A stretch of DNA of 64,000 nucleotides. It comes from Aliarcobacter sp. Lineage in GTDB: Bacteria > Campylobacterota > Campylobacteria > Campylobacterales > Arcobacteraceae. Position numbers and translations under genes: made by a program. Under the pieces are notes generated by a model, which did no database searches, had not been told where the DNA came from, and saw nothing but the letters and a program-made list of their open reading frames with translations. Location: assembly GCA_028688995.1 (NCBI GenBank), contig JAQTXB010000009.1, positions 1-64,000 on the forward strand, written 5' to 3'. Below, piece after piece: positions 8,860-18,388 of this stretch (position 1 is the stretch's first letter; every line of letters begins with the position of its first letter).

Positions 8860-10494
8860 ATGATAAAAAAAGAATCAATTGAAAATCTTAAAAACCATCT
8901 TGATGTTGTAGATGTAATCTCTCAATTCTTAGAATTGAAAAAAACAGGAGCTAATTTTAAAGCTTGCTGTCCTTTTCATGGAGAAACAACACCATCATTT
9001 GTTGTAAGCCCTGCAAAACAGATTTATCATTGTTTTGGATGTGGAGTAGGTGGAGATTCTATAAAATTTGTTATGGAGTATGAAAAATTATCATATCCAG
9101 AAACAATAGAAAAATTAGCTTCAATGTATAATTTTAATTTAGATTATGAAAATACTGAAGAAAAAAAACAAGATACAAAAATCCTAGAAGAAGTTAACAA
9201 ATATTATCAAAAACTTTTTGTAAGTAATGAAAATGTAAAAGAGTATATTCACAAAAGAGGAATATCAGAATTTTCAATAGAAAAGTTTGAAATAGGTTAT
9301 GCTTCAATCTCACTTGATACTATAAATTTTCTAAAATCAAATCATTATAATTTAAATGATGCAATTGATTTAGGTGTAATTGATAATGGAACAAATGGAT
9401 TATATTCTAGATTCATTGAAAGAATTACTTTTCCTATCTATTCAATAACTGGAAAACTCGTAGGTTTTGGTGGAAGAACAATAACAGGACATAATGCAAA
9501 ATATGTAAACTCTCCACAAACAAAACTTTTTAATAAATCAAGACTTTTATATGGTTATCATTTAGCAAAAGAACAAATATATAAAAAGAATCAAATTATT
9601 GTTTGTGAAGGTTATTTAGATGTAATTATGCTTCATCAAGCTGGTTTTAATACAGCAGTTGCAACTTTAGGAACAGCATTAACACAAGAGCATTTACCAC
9701 TTTTAAGACGTGGTGAACCAAAAGTAATATTAGCTTATGATGGAGATAAAGCTGGACTTGCAGCTGCTTTTAAAGCTTCAGTAATGTTAAGTCAAAGTGA
9801 ATTTGAAGGTGGAGTTATTATTTTTGCAGGAGGATTAGATCCTGCAGATATGGTAAATGATGGAAGAATAAATGAATTAAATGAAATTTTTTCAAATCCA
9901 ATTCCTTTTATACCATATGCAATAGATTATATTATTTCAAAATATGAGATTAATGACCCAAATCAAAAACAAAAAGCTTTAACTGAAGCTAATGAATATT
10001 TAAAATCTTTAAGTTTGTTAAATCAAGATGAATATAAAAGATATTTAGCTCAAAAACTAAATATTAGAGAAAATCTAATAAAAATGAGTTCAAATAAACA
10101 AAGAAATTATGAGCCAAATCTTACAAAAATTGATATTGCAGAGCTTTGTATAATAAAATCAATTTTAGAGAAACCAAAAAGATTAGATTCTGTTTTAGAT
10201 ATAGTTGATTCTTCAATGTTTGAAGCTCATAAAAATGAGTTTGAATTGTTATTAACAGATATTGAGAATATTTCTTTAAATACTATAGTTTTAAATGAGA
10301 AACTTGAAAATTATGATGATGAAAGATTAAACCAAGAGTTATTAACTTTGGTTTATAAATTTTATACAAATAAATTAACAGCTATTTCTTATGATAATAC
10401 TTTAGACTTTAAACAAAAAGCAAATTTGATTAGAAAAATAAAAGATAATATATATCAATTGAAATTAGGTAAACTTGTTAGTTATAATTTGTAA
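8860..10494 (+). CDS. dnaG: DNA primase
   Basis: DnaG makes RNA primers for replication. The N-terminal CHC2 zinc finger is complete: the first cysteine/histidine pair is in CCPFHGETTPSF and the second cysteine pair in YHCFGCGVGGD, at about residues 36-66. The catalytic core includes FPIYSITGKLVGFGGR and the TOPRIM motifs VCEGYLDVIMLHQAGF and LAYDGDKAG, with the metal-binding acidic residues. A C-terminal helicase-interaction domain covers about residues 420-544. The length of 544 is normal for the phylum. It is transcribed divergently from the TPR-rnc-aroC operon. Confidence 0.97.
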   Translation: MIKKESIENLKNHLDVVDVISQFLELKKTGANFKACCPFHGETTPSFVVSPAKQIYHCFGCGVGGDSIKFVMEYEKLSYPETIEKLASMYNFNLDYENTEEKKQDTKILEEVNKYYQKLFVSNENVKEYIHKRGISEFSIEKFEIGYASISLDTINFLKSNHYNLNDAIDLGVIDNGTNGLYSRFIERITFPIYSITGKLVGFGGRTITGHNAKYVNSPQTKLFNKSRLLYGYHLAKEQIYKKNQIIVCEGYLDVIMLHQAGFNTAVATLGTALTQEHLPLLRRGEPKVILAYDGDKAGLAAAFKASVMLSQSEFEGGVIIFAGGLDPADMVNDGRINELNEIFSNPIPFIPYAIDYIISKYEINDPNQKQKALTEANEYLKSLSLLNQDEYKRYLAQKLNIRENLIKMSSNKQRNYEPNLTKIDIAELCIIKSILEKPKRLDSVLDIVDSSMFEAHKNEFELLLTDIENISLNTIVLNEKLENYDDERLNQELLTLVYKFYTNKLTAISYDNTLDFKQKANLIRKIKDNIYQLKLGKLVSYNL

Positions 10495-10573
10495 TTAATT
10501 TTCAGAATTTATTTAATTAGCAGTTAATTTTTTGTAGAATTCTCAAAATTAACTAAAACTCTAAGGATAATAA

Positions 10574-10957
10574 ATGAAATTTATTGCAAGTGACAATTTA
10601 CCTCTAGCAATAGGCTCTTACTCTCCAGCTGTAAAAGTGCATGGAATTATATATACATCAGCGCAAGTTCCAATTACTTTAGATGGAACAATGGTAGAAA
10701 GAGATATAAAAGTACAAACAAGACAGGTTTTATCTAATCTAAGAACATTATTAGAAGATGCAGAAAGTGGAATGGATAGAGTTGTAAAAGTATCTGTATA
10801 TTTAGAAAATATAGAAGATTTTGGTATTGTAAATGTTTTATTTGCGGAAGCTTTTGGTGAACATAAGCCTGCACGTAGTACAATTGCAGCAAAAGCTTTA
10901 CCGAAAAACTCATTGATTATGATTGATGCAGTTGCATTAGCAAATGATTATCATTAA
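10574..10957 (+). CDS. ridA: RidA/YjgF-family enamine/imine deaminase
   Basis: RidA hydrolyses reactive enamine/imine intermediates released by PLP enzymes such as threonine dehydratase, protecting them from damage. The 127-residue protein is full length. It shows the family N-terminus (APxAIGxYSPAVK-like: PLAIGSYSPAVK), a central TRQVLSNLRTLLEDA segment, and the C-terminal signature RSTIAAKALPKNSLIMID, whose arginine binds the substrate carboxylate. It stands between dnaG and the ribosomal protein genes with its own AAGGA site. Confidence 0.92.
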   Translation: MKFIASDNLPLAIGSYSPAVKVHGIIYTSAQVPITLDGTMVERDIKVQTRQVLSNLRTLLEDAESGMDRVVKVSVYLENIEDFGIVNVLFAEAFGEHKPARSTIAAKALPKNSLIMIDAVALANDYH

Positions 10958-11073
10958 AAACCTTTGGCTTAAAGAAAGTTTAAACTAAAATAAGATACTA
11001 TTCCGGTTCGAAAAATAGAGTTAGTATGACAAAATATGAACTTAGCATATAGAATTGAATTAGAGGAAGAAAG

Positions 11074-11391
11074 ATGTACGCAATTATCAAGTGTGGTGGA
11101 AAACAGTATAAAGTTTCTGAGGGTGATATCTTAGATGTAGATTATACTGGATTAACTGCAAAAGAAACTTTAGAGATTACTGATGTTTTAGCTGTAAACA
11201 ACGGTGAATTAAAAACTGGTGATGCTGTTGCAAATGCAAAAGTTGAAGCTGTTGTAGTATTAGATGGTACAGGTGTAAATAGAGCTAAAAAAGTAATCAT
11301 TTACAAAAAAAGAAGAAGAAAAGATTCTAAATTAAAAAGAGGTTTCAGAAAAAGCTTCACAAAAATTAGAATCACTAAAATTGCTGCATAA
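11074..11391 (+). CDS. rplU: 50S ribosomal protein L21
   Basis: A 105-residue L21. It begins MYAIIKCGGKQYKVSEGD, the family signature, and ends with the conserved basic segment KRRRRKDSKLKRGFRKSFTKIRI that contacts 23S rRNA. A strong AGAGGAAGAAAG ribosome-binding site precedes the ATG. It opens the rplU-rpmA-obg gene set that is widely conserved in bacteria. Confidence 0.98.
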   Translation: MYAIIKCGGKQYKVSEGDILDVDYTGLTAKETLEITDVLAVNNGELKTGDAVANAKVEAVVVLDGTGVNRAKKVIIYKKRRRKDSKLKRGFRKSFTKIRITKIAA

Positions 11392-11425
11392 GCAAATAGC
11401 ATAATATAAGTTAAGGAGAAGAACT

Positions 11426-11680
11426 ATGGCTCACAAAAAAGGTCAGGGAAGTACGCAGAATAATAGAGATTCAGCTGGTAGAAGACTTGGTGTTAAAAAA
11501 TATGGTGGTGAAGTTGTAAGAGCTGGTAATATCATTATTAGACAAAGAGGTACAAAAGTACATTTAGGTCAAAATGTTGGTATGGGTAAAGATCATACAA
11601 TTTATTCTTTAATTGACGGTGTTGTTAAATTTGAAATTAAAGATAAAAAGAGAAAAAAAGTTTCAGTTTACGCTTCGTAA
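11426..11680 (+). CDS. rpmA: 50S ribosomal protein L27
   Basis: An 84-residue L27, beginning [22 protein letters not shown] and keeping the classic N-terminal extension that reaches the peptidyl-transferase centre. It starts directly at Ala after the Met, so it is not the Firmicutes type that needs N-terminal cleavage. [20 protein letters not shown] is the family core. It lies 34 bases after rplU behind AAGGAGAAG, and is followed by a strong terminator. Confidence 0.98.
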   Translation: MAHKKGQGSTQNNRDSAGRRLGVKKYGGEVVRAGNIIIRQRGTKVHLGQNVGMGKDHTIYSLIDGVVKFEIKDKKRKKVSVYAS

Positions 11681-11703
11681 TTCTGGATAAAATTGATTTC
11701 TTT

Positions 11704-11738
11704 AAAGGGTGTATGGCTTTTGCCTACACCCTTTTTTT
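11704..11738 (+). terminator. rho-independent terminator after rpmA
   Basis: GGGTGTA-T-GGC pairs with GCC-TACACCC around a TTTT loop, with one bulged T, followed by a run of seven or more T. It separates rplU-rpmA from obg. Confidence 0.9.
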
Positions 11739-11828
11739 ATTTAAAAATTAACATAACTAATTAAAAGTTAACAGTAGAAGTTAGAATTTTGCTTTTAGTT
11801 TTTAATTATTTATTAAAAGGAAAGTTAT

Positions 11829-12938
11829 ATGTTTATAGATAGCGCTAGATTTTCAGTTACATCTGGAAAAGGTGGACAGGGATGTGCAGCATTTAGACGA
11901 GAAAAATTTGTTGTTAAAGGTGGACCAGATGGTGGAGATGGTGGAAAAGGTGGAGATGTTTACTTTTTAGTAGACAATAATACTGATACATTATCGAACT
12001 ATAAAGGGAGAAAATTCTTTAAAGCAGATAATGGTAATCAAGGTTTAGGTGGAAGAATGACTGGAAAGTCAGGTGAAGCATTAGTTTTGGTTGTGCCTCC
12101 AGGAACTCAAGTAATTGATGATGAAACAAATGAAGTTATTTTTGACTTGATAGAATTAGGTGAGAAAGTTTTATTTTTAGAAGGTGGTAAAGGTGGACTT
12201 GGAAATGTTCATTTTAAAAATTCTAGAAATCAAAGACCAACATATTTCCAACCAGGTTTACCAGGACAAATGAGAAATATTAGATTAGAATTAAAACTTA
12301 TTGCGGATGTTGGACTTGTAGGTTATCCAAATGTTGGAAAATCAACTTTAATTTCTGTTACATCAAATGCAACTCCTGAGATTGCAAATTATGAATTTAC
12401 TACTTTAACACCAAAATTAGGTGTGGTTGAAGTTGGAAATTATAACTCTTTTGTAATGGCTGATATTCCAGGAATCATTGATGGTGCTAGCGAAGGAAGA
12501 GGTTTAGGTTTAGAGTTTTTAAAACATATTGAAAGAACTAAAACACTTCTATTTGTAATTGATGTTGCAAATTATAGAACAATGATTGATCAATATAGAG
12601 TATTAAAAGAAGAAGTTGCAAAATTCTCAGGTGAATTAGCAAAAAGAAATTATGCAATAGTTTTAAGTAAAATTGATGGATATTTAGGTGAAACTTTAGA
12701 AGAAGATATTGAAAAATTTATCAAAGATATAGGATTAGAAGTTACAAAATCAAATGAATTTAAATTTGAAGGTGAACTTCCATACTTTATTCAAGATTTA
12801 ATTTATTCAAGATTTGATAATTGTAAACCATATTTTGTTTTACCAATTTCATCTTTAACAAAATTAAATTTAAAACCACTTGGATTTGCTTTATATAATT
12901 TATTAGAACAGGGTAAAGATGAAAAGATTAGTAATTAA
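11829..12938 (+). CDS. obg: Obg GTPase (CgtA)
   Basis: Obg is an essential GTPase involved in 50S assembly and stress signalling. The N-terminal Obg fold shows its glycine-rich repeats ([40 protein letters not shown]). The G domain follows at about residue 158, with the P-loop GYPNVGKST, the switch [16 protein letters not shown] and the specificity motif LSKID. At 369 residues it lacks the C-terminal OCT domain of some Obg proteins. Its 3' end overlaps the proB start by 20 bases, indicating translational coupling. Confidence 0.97.
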   Translation: MFIDSARFSVTSGKGGQGCAAFRREKFVVKGGPDGGDGGKGGDVYFLVDNNTDTLSNYKGRKFFKADNGNQGLGGRMTGKSGEALVLVVPPGTQVIDDETNEVIFDLIELGEKVLFLEGGKGGLGNVHFKNSRNQRPTYFQPGLPGQMRNIRLELKLIADVGLVGYPNVGKSTLISVTSNATPEIANYEFTTLTPKLGVVEVGNYNSFVMADIPGIIDGASEGRGLGLEFLKHIERTKTLLFVIDVANYRTMIDQYRVLKEEVAKFSGELAKRNYAIVLSKIDGYLGETLEEDIEKFIKDIGLEVTKSNEFKFEGELPYFIQDLIYSRFDNCKPYFVLPISSLTKLNLKPLGFALYNLLEQGKDEKISN

Positions 12939-13689
12939 AGTTGGAACTGCCGTTCTAACTCAAGATGGTCAATTAGCACTTGAGAGAATGGATAATTTAG
13001 TTAATTTAATCGCTAGATTAAAAAATGAAAAAGATTTTGAAGTAATATTAGTTTCTTCAGGAGCTGTTGGTGCTGGATATACTTCTTTAAAACTTGATAA
13101 AAAAATAGTTGCAAACAAACAAGCTCTTGCTGCCATTGGTCAACCGTTACTATTAAAAAATTATAAAAAAAGATTTAAAGAACATAATATTACTTGTGCT
13201 CAAATGCTTTTTATTGCAGATGATTTTGATTCAAGAAAAAGAACAAAAAATGCTCAAAATGTTATGGAAATTTTATTAGAGAACAAAATTCTACCAATTA
13301 TAAATGAAAATGATGTAATTGCAACTGATGAATTAGTTTTTGGAGATAATGACCAATTAGCAGCACATGTTGCTTACTACTTCAATGCTGATATGTTAGC
13401 AATTTTATCTGATATTGATGGGTATTATAATAAAAATCCAAGAGAATTTGATGATGCTATTTTACAAAAAAATGTTTTTGAAATAACTGCAGATGAACTT
13501 GAGATGAAACACTCTGCAAATTCAGAGTTTGCAACGGGCGGAATTGTTACAAAACTAAAAGCGGCAGACTTTTTAATGAAAAGAGATATTCCAATGTATC
13601 TATCTTCTGGTTTTGATTTAACAAATGCTTATGATTTTTTAGTTGATGGAAATCATAAAAGTGGAACAATTTTTCAAGCAAAAAAATAA
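12919..13689 (+). CDS. proB: glutamate 5-kinase
   Basis: ProB phosphorylates glutamate in the first step of proline synthesis. The 256-residue protein is an amino-acid-kinase domain: N-terminal [26 protein letters not shown], the substrate loop [26 protein letters not shown], and [15 protein letters not shown]. The C-terminal PUA domain of the E. coli enzyme is absent, as in Campylobacter ProB. proA is not in the window. The ATG lies inside the end of obg; an AGGGTAAAG-type site precedes it within the obg frame. Confidence 0.95.
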   Translation: MKRLVIKVGTAVLTQDGQLALERMDNLVNLIARLKNEKDFEVILVSSGAVGAGYTSLKLDKKIVANKQALAAIGQPLLLKNYKKRFKEHNITCAQMLFIADDFDSRKRTKNAQNVMEILLENKILPIINENDVIATDELVFGDNDQLAAHVAYYFNADMLAILSDIDGYYNKNPREFDDAILQKNVFEITADELEMKHSANSEFATGGIVTKLKAADFLMKRDIPMYLSSGFDLTNAYDFLVDGNHKSGTIFQAKK

Positions 13690-13700
13690 AAGGAAAGAAA

Positions 13701-14621
13701 TTGAGTAAAAAAATTCTATTTATGGGAACACCAGATTATGCAACAACTATTTTTGAAGAGCTAATAAATAGTGAGTATGAGATAGTAGGATTATTTACTC
13801 AACCAGATAAGCCAGTTGGAAGAAAACAAGTTTTAACTGCTCCTCATATTAAACAATATTGTATTGATGAAAATATAAATATTCCAATTTTTCAACCTTT
13901 AAAATTAAGAGGGAATGAAGAAGCTACAGAACAAATAAAAGGGCTAAATCCTGATTTTATAGTCGTTGCAGCTTATGGTCAAATTTTACCTAAAGATATT
14001 TTAGATATTGCTCCATGTATAAATTTACATGCCTCACTACTTCCAAAATATAGAGGTGCAAGTCCAATTCAAGAATCACTTTTAAATAATGATATTTACA
14101 CAGGAGTTACTTCTATGCTAATGGAAGAAGGACTTGATAGTGGAGATATTTTAGGATTACAATATCTAAAAATCACTCCAACTATGGAAGTTTCAGAGGC
14201 TTTTGAAAAATTATCTTTAATTGCTGCAAAACTTACTATCGTAACTTTAGATAATTTTGAGAATATTAAACCAATAAAACAAAATGAATCAGAAGTTAGT
14301 TTTTGCAAAAAAATTAAAAAAGATGATGGGTTAGTAAATTTTATTAATGCAAAAAATTTATATCAAAAATATAAAGCCTACTCTTTTTGGCCAGGTGTAT
14401 TTTTGGAATCAGAATTAAAGCTAAAAGATATTGAATTAAATGAAGAAGTTTCTATTAATAATGAAGGTCAAATTTTAGAGATTAATGAGGATTTTATTAT
14501 TGTTGGATGTAAGAAAGGAAGTTTAAGAATAAGAACTTTACAAGCTCCATCAAAAAAGGCAATGAATGCTATTGATTATATTCGAGGTCAAAGATTAGAA
14601 TTAGGAAAAATAATAGTTTAA
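13701..14621 (+). CDS. fmt: methionyl-tRNA formyltransferase
   Basis: Fmt formylates initiator Met-tRNA using 10-formyl-THF. The catalytic domain is clear: N-terminal ILFMGTPDYATTIFEEL, the active-site motif INLHASLLPKYRGASPIQ with Asn/His, and GVTSMLMEEGLDSGDIL. The C-terminal OB-like tRNA-binding domain ends the 306-residue protein. The start is TTG at 13701, with AGGAAAG just upstream. It follows proB by 11 bases in the obg-proB-fmt operon. Confidence 0.96.
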   Translation: MSKKILFMGTPDYATTIFEELINSEYEIVGLFTQPDKPVGRKQVLTAPHIKQYCIDENINIPIFQPLKLRGNEEATEQIKGLNPDFIVVAAYGQILPKDILDIAPCINLHASLLPKYRGASPIQESLLNNDIYTGVTSMLMEEGLDSGDILGLQYLKITPTMEVSEAFEKLSLIAAKLTIVTLDNFENIKPIKQNESEVSFCKKIKKDDGLVNFINAKNLYQKYKAYSFWPGVFLESELKLKDIELNEEVSINNEGQILEINEDFIIVGCKKGSLRIRTLQAPSKKAMNAIDYIRGQRLELGKIIV

Positions 14622-14663
14622 ATGATACAATAAATCAGCAAATTTAATAAAAAGCAATCTATT

Positions 14664-15998
14664 ATGAAAGATTTAGTATTAAGACAAATATATGATATGA
14701 AATTATTTAATATTAGTGATTTAGATATTCTTTTACATGAGATATTAAAATGCACAAGAGAAATGTTAAATGCAGATGCTGGTACTATTTATATAAAAGA
14801 GGGTGACTATCTTAAATTTCATATTTTTCAGAATGATAGTTTATCATATGAAGAAGTTTACAAATCTTACTATATTTTAAAGGACTATAAACTACCTTTA
14901 TTTATTAAAAATAAATATCTTGCAGTTGATGCTTTTCTAACAAAAAAAATTATAGTTGTTGATGATATTTATAATACAAATGAATATGAATTATCAGGAA
15001 CAAAAGAGTTTGATGAAAGATTTAATTATAAAACTTGTTCAATTATAACGGTTCCTTTAATACATCCAATAAAAAATGAAATCTTAGGTGTTGTTCAATT
15101 AGTAAATAAAAAAGTTAATGGTGAATTATCTTTTTTTGGTGAAAAAGATAAAGAATTTTTATCTATGTTTAGTTCATTTATCTCTTTATCTGTTTCAAAA
15201 GCACAAAATGATGTTATTAAACTTGAAATGCTAAATGAACAGTTAGAAAAAGCTAATAAAGAGTTAGAAAAAAAAGTAGAAAAGGAAATTTTAGATAATC
15301 AAAATAAATCTACAATTATATTTCACCAATCTAAACTCTCATCTATGGGTGAATTAATTGGAAATATTGCCCATCAATGGAAAGAACCTTTAGGAATAAT
15401 TTCTGCACTCGCAAGTGGATTAAAAACAAATATTGAATATGATAATATTAATAAAAATGATTCAATAATAAAATTAATACAAATAGTCGATACAACACAA
15501 AAATTATCTACTATGATAGATAGTTTTAAAGATTTTTATAAAGTTGAAAGTGCAAAAGAGAATTTTAATATTGCGAATGAAATCCATAAGTGCTTAGAAT
15601 TTGCAGAAAATGCATTAATAAAAAATAAAATCGAAGTTACTTTGGAATTAGATGAGAGCTTGAAAATTTATGGTCTAAAAAATGAATTTATACAAGCTGT
15701 ATTAAATATTATAAATAGTGTTATAGATACTTTTATTGAAAAAACAAATATAGATGAAAAAAGATATATTTTCATTAAATTATATTTAAAAAATGAAAGT
15801 ATATATTTGATTATAAAAGATAATAGTGGTGAAAAGATAATTAATAGAAATAAAATTTTGGATGATGACAAAGGATTATTTATGAGTAAATTAATTATAG
15901 AAAAATACCACAATGGAACTATTTCTTTTAAAGATGTGGTTTACAATTATAAAAAGGTAGATTGTAAAGGAATGGAGTATATAATCACATTAGCATAA
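14664..15998 (+). CDS. GAF-domain sensor histidine-kinase-like protein with degenerate ATP-binding motifs
   Basis: Domain order: a GAF domain (about residues 20-185, ending in the typical VPLIHPIKNEILGVVQLVNKK core), a short coiled coil (about 185-215), then a dimerisation/phosphoacceptor segment GNIAHQWKEPLG with His237. The ATPase region is abnormal. The N-box reads NIINSVIDTF where active kinases have a second Asn. The G1 box reads KDNSGEKI instead of DNxGGI. No F box is visible, and the G2 box reads DDKGLFMSKLI, lacking GxGxGL. It has no membrane segment, so would be cytoplasmic. No response regulator is adjacent. It lies between fmt and birA, an interval that is closed in C. jejuni, and runs convergently into the AEC gene with a one-base gap. 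Confidence 0.8.
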   Translation: MKDLVLRQIYDMKLFNISDLDILLHEILKCTREMLNADAGTIYIKEGDYLKFHIFQNDSLSYEEVYKSYYILKDYKLPLFIKNKYLAVDAFLTKKIIVVDDIYNTNEYELSGTKEFDERFNYKTCSIITVPLIHPIKNEILGVVQLVNKKVNGELSFFGEKDKEFLSMFSSFISLSVSKAQNDVIKLEMLNEQLEKANKELEKKVEKEILDNQNKSTIIFHQSKLSSMGELIGNIAHQWKEPLGIISALASGLKTNIEYDNINKNDSIIKLIQIVDTTQKLSTMIDSFKDFYKVESAKENFNIANEIHKCLEFAENALIKNKIEVTLELDESLKIYGLKNEFIQAVLNIINSVIDTFIEKTNIDEKRYIFIKLYLKNESIYLIIKDNSGEKIINRNKILDDDKGLFMSKLIIEKYHNGTISFKDVVYNYKKVDCKGMEYIITLA

Positions 15999-15999
15999 A

Positions 16000-16893
16000 T
16001 TATGCTAAATATGATGTATATAGTGTAATTGTAATAAGACTTAATAGTACTCCTAAAACCAAAGAGTTTACAGCAACTTTTTCATCTAATCCACCTTTTA
16101 TTGCTAAAACAGTAGCCATTGTCATTGGTGGCATTGCAACTTCAATTATCGTTACCTTTACCCAAGTTTCATGTATTCCATAAAATTGTTGAAAACCAAT
16201 TAACACAATTATTGGAACAATTACCATTTTTAAAAGCATCGCCATTGATACAATATGAAATCTTGCTAAGATATGTTTTAGTTCTAGTTTCATTCCAATA
16301 GCAATCATTGCAATTGGCACTAAAGTTGAACCTAATGTTTGAGTTGTTAATAATAAAAAATTTGGAATTTCAAAGTTTTTTACAAGAACAGTAATAAAAA
16401 ACATTAGTGATGGTGGAAATAAAAATATACTTTTAAAAATAGATTTAATACTATTTTTTTTGCCACTTCCCCATGTAATAATAAGCATACCAATTGATAC
16501 AAGAAGTAAAAAAGAACCAAATAAATCATAAATTAATCCATAAACAATATAGTCTTCACCATAAAAAGCGTTAATATATGAGAATCCAATGAATGAAGTA
16601 TTTCCAAAAGTAGCCATAATCATAAAAGTTGCTAGTAAAATCCTACTTAATTTCATCATTTTACCAATGAAATAAGCAAGTAAAAGATTAAAAAGAATAA
16701 AACAAATAAACATTAAAATTAATCCAAAAATTTTTTCGTCAAGAACTAATGGATAAATTTTAGAAAATACAATAGCAGGAAGTGAAAAATATATTATAAA
16801 TTCAATTAATTGTTTTGAATTATCTTGATGAATAATTTTAAAGGTATAACCTAAGAGTAAATATATTGCAATTGGTAAAACAGGATCTAACAT
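16000..16893 (-). CDS. AEC-family (auxin efflux carrier-like) transporter
   Basis: A 297-residue integral membrane protein with about ten hydrophobic segments arranged as two halves, typical of the AEC/BART-superfamily permeases that carry organic acids such as malate or malonate in bacteria. Family-like features include ATFGNTSFIGFSYINAFYGEDYI in the middle of the first half and the C-terminal EVAMPPMTMATVLAIKGGLDEKVA, a conserved region in these permeases. Substrate cannot be read from sequence. It is encoded on the minus strand between the GAF protein and birA, away from the conserved operon direction, and shares no terminator with the GAF gene. Confidence 0.82.
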   Translation of the reverse strand: MLDPVLPIAIYLLLGYTFKIIHQDNSKQLIEFIIYFSLPAIVFSKIYPLVLDEKIFGLILMFICFILFNLLLAYFIGKMMKLSRILLATFMIMATFGNTSFIGFSYINAFYGEDYIVYGLIYDLFGSFLLLVSIGMLIITWGSGKKNSIKSIFKSIFLFPPSLMFFITVLVKNFEIPNFLLLTTQTLGSTLVPIAMIAIGMKLELKHILARFHIVSMAMLLKMVIVPIIVLIGFQQFYGIHETWVKVTIIEVAMPPMTMATVLAIKGGLDEKVAVNSLVLGVLLSLITITLYTSYLA

Positions 16894-16958
16894 AATAGCC
16901 TTTTTTATTTAGATTATATTTAATAAAATCTTCTATTTTTATTATGTATAATAGGAAT

Positions 16959-17594
16959 ATGAAAATAATAAAATTAAGAGAAATAGACTCTACGCATAGA
17001 TATATTAAAGATTACATTATTGAAAATGGATATACAGAACCTTTGTGTGTTTTGTGTGATTATCAAACACAAGGAATTGGAAGTCGTGGAAATTTATGGT
17101 TAGGAAAAGAAGGAAATTTATTTTTCTCTTTTGTTGTTGATAATAGTTTCTTGCCAAAAGATTTGCCTTTACAAAGTAGTTCAATATATTTTTCATATAT
17201 TTTAAAAGATATTCTAAAAGAATTGGGCTCAAAAGTTTGGCTAAAATGGCCAAATGATTTTTATATAGAAAATAAAAAAATAGGTGGAACAATAACTACA
17301 GTTTCAAAAGAATTACTTTATTGTGGAATAGGAATAAATTTAAAAGAAGTAAGTGAAGATTTTGGAAAATTAGATATAAATATCGATATAAATCATATGT
17401 TAAAAAGTTATTTTCTTAAATTAGAAAAAAAGATTTTTTGGAAGCAAATATTTAGTGAGTTTAAGATAGAATTTCAACATAGCAAAAAGTTCCAAACAAC
17501 CATCGACAATCAAAAAGTTTCTCTCGAAAATGTTGCGCTAAATGACGATGGTTCAATACAAGTAAACAATAAAAAGGTATTTAGTTTAAGATGA
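16959..17594 (+). CDS. birA: biotin-[acetyl-CoA carboxylase] ligase BirA (mono-functional)
   Basis: BirA attaches biotin to the carboxyl-carrier protein of acetyl-CoA carboxylase. The core motifs are REIDSTHRYIKDYI, the biotinyl-AMP loop QTQGIGSRGNLWLGKEGNLFFSF, LKWPNDFYIENKKIGGTI and a final CGIGINLKE. There is no N-terminal helix-turn-helix, so it is not a repressor. I prefer ATG 16959 over the in-frame ATG at 16944, because the family begins with Lys-Ile-Ile close to the REIDST motif and the upstream ATG has no ribosome-binding site. TATAAT at 16947-16952 lies just before it, so a very short leader is possible. The stop overlaps the parA start as ATGA. Confidence 0.9.
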   Translation: MKIIKLREIDSTHRYIKDYIIENGYTEPLCVLCDYQTQGIGSRGNLWLGKEGNLFFSFVVDNSFLPKDLPLQSSSIYFSYILKDILKELGSKVWLKWPNDFYIENKKIGGTITTVSKELLYCGIGINLKEVSEDFGKLDINIDINHMLKSYFLKLEKKIFWKQIFSEFKIEFQHSKKFQTTIDNQKVSLENVALNDDGSIQVNNKKVFSLR

Positions 17595-18367
17595 CAGAAA
17601 TTATTTCAATAGCTAATCAAAAAGGTGGTGTGGGTAAAACTACGACTGCTGTGAATTTAAGTGCAGCCCTTGCACTTGAAGGTAAGAGAGTATTATTAAT
17701 TGATGCAGATCCACAAGCAAATGCTACAACTTCTCTGGGTTTTCATAGGGATACTTATGAATACAATATCTATCATGTAATGTTAGGTACAAAAGAGTTG
17801 AGTGAAATCATTTTAGATTCAGAAATAGAGAATTTAAAAGTAGCTCCTTCAAACATTGGACTTGTTGGAATTGAAAAAGAGTTTTATAAAAATACAAAAG
17901 AGAGGGAATTAGTATTAAAAAGAAAAATCGATCCAGTTAAGAAAGATTTTGATTATATTATTATTGATTCACCTCCAGCATTAGGTCCAATTACAATTAA
18001 TACATTAAGTGCATCTACATCTGTTTTGATTCCAATCCAATGTGAATTTTTTGCATTAGAAGGTTTAGCACAGTTGTTAAATACAATTAAATTAGTTAAA
18101 CAAACAATAAACCAATCTTTACAAATTAGAGGTTTTTTACCAACAATGTATAGCTCTCAAAATAATTTATCAAAACAAGTGTTTGCAGATTTAGCACAAC
18201 ATTTTGAAAATAAATTATTTAAAATAGATGAAAATTCATATGTTGTAATTCCAAGAAATGTAAAATTAGCAGAGAGTCCAAGTTTTGGTAAACCAATTAT
18301 GTTATATGATACAAATTCAAGTGGTACAAAAGCATATACACATTTAGCAAGAGCAATAGCAGGTTGA
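17591..18367 (+). CDS. parA: chromosome partitioning ATPase ParA (Soj)
   Basis: ParA is a Walker-type ATPase that moves the origin region with ParB-parS. It begins IISIANQKGGVGKTTTAVNLS, a deviant Walker A with the signature lysine KGGVGKTT at about residues 11-18. IDADPQANATTSLG follows (A'), and DYIIIDSPPALG is Walker B. The length of 258 is standard for chromosomal Soj. It overlaps birA by four bases and is followed by parB. Confidence 0.97.
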   Translation: MTEIISIANQKGGVGKTTTAVNLSAALALEGKRVLLIDADPQANATTSLGFHRDTYEYNIYHVMLGTKELSEIILDSEIENLKVAPSNIGLVGIEKEFYKNTKERELVLKRKIDPVKKDFDYIIIDSPPALGPITINTLSASTSVLIPIQCEFFALEGLAQLLNTIKLVKQTINQSLQIRGFLPTMYSSQNNLSKQVFADLAQHFENKLFKIDENSYVVIPRNVKLAESPSFGKPIMLYDTNSSGTKAYTHLARAIAG

Positions 18368-18388
18368 TTTTTAATAGTAGGAAATATT

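Noticed and set aside
10998..11030. GGTTCGAA sequence resembling a tRNA T-loop upstream of rplU
   Set aside because: No acceptor, D or anticodon stems can be formed around it; it is only a short palindromic segment in the rplU leader.
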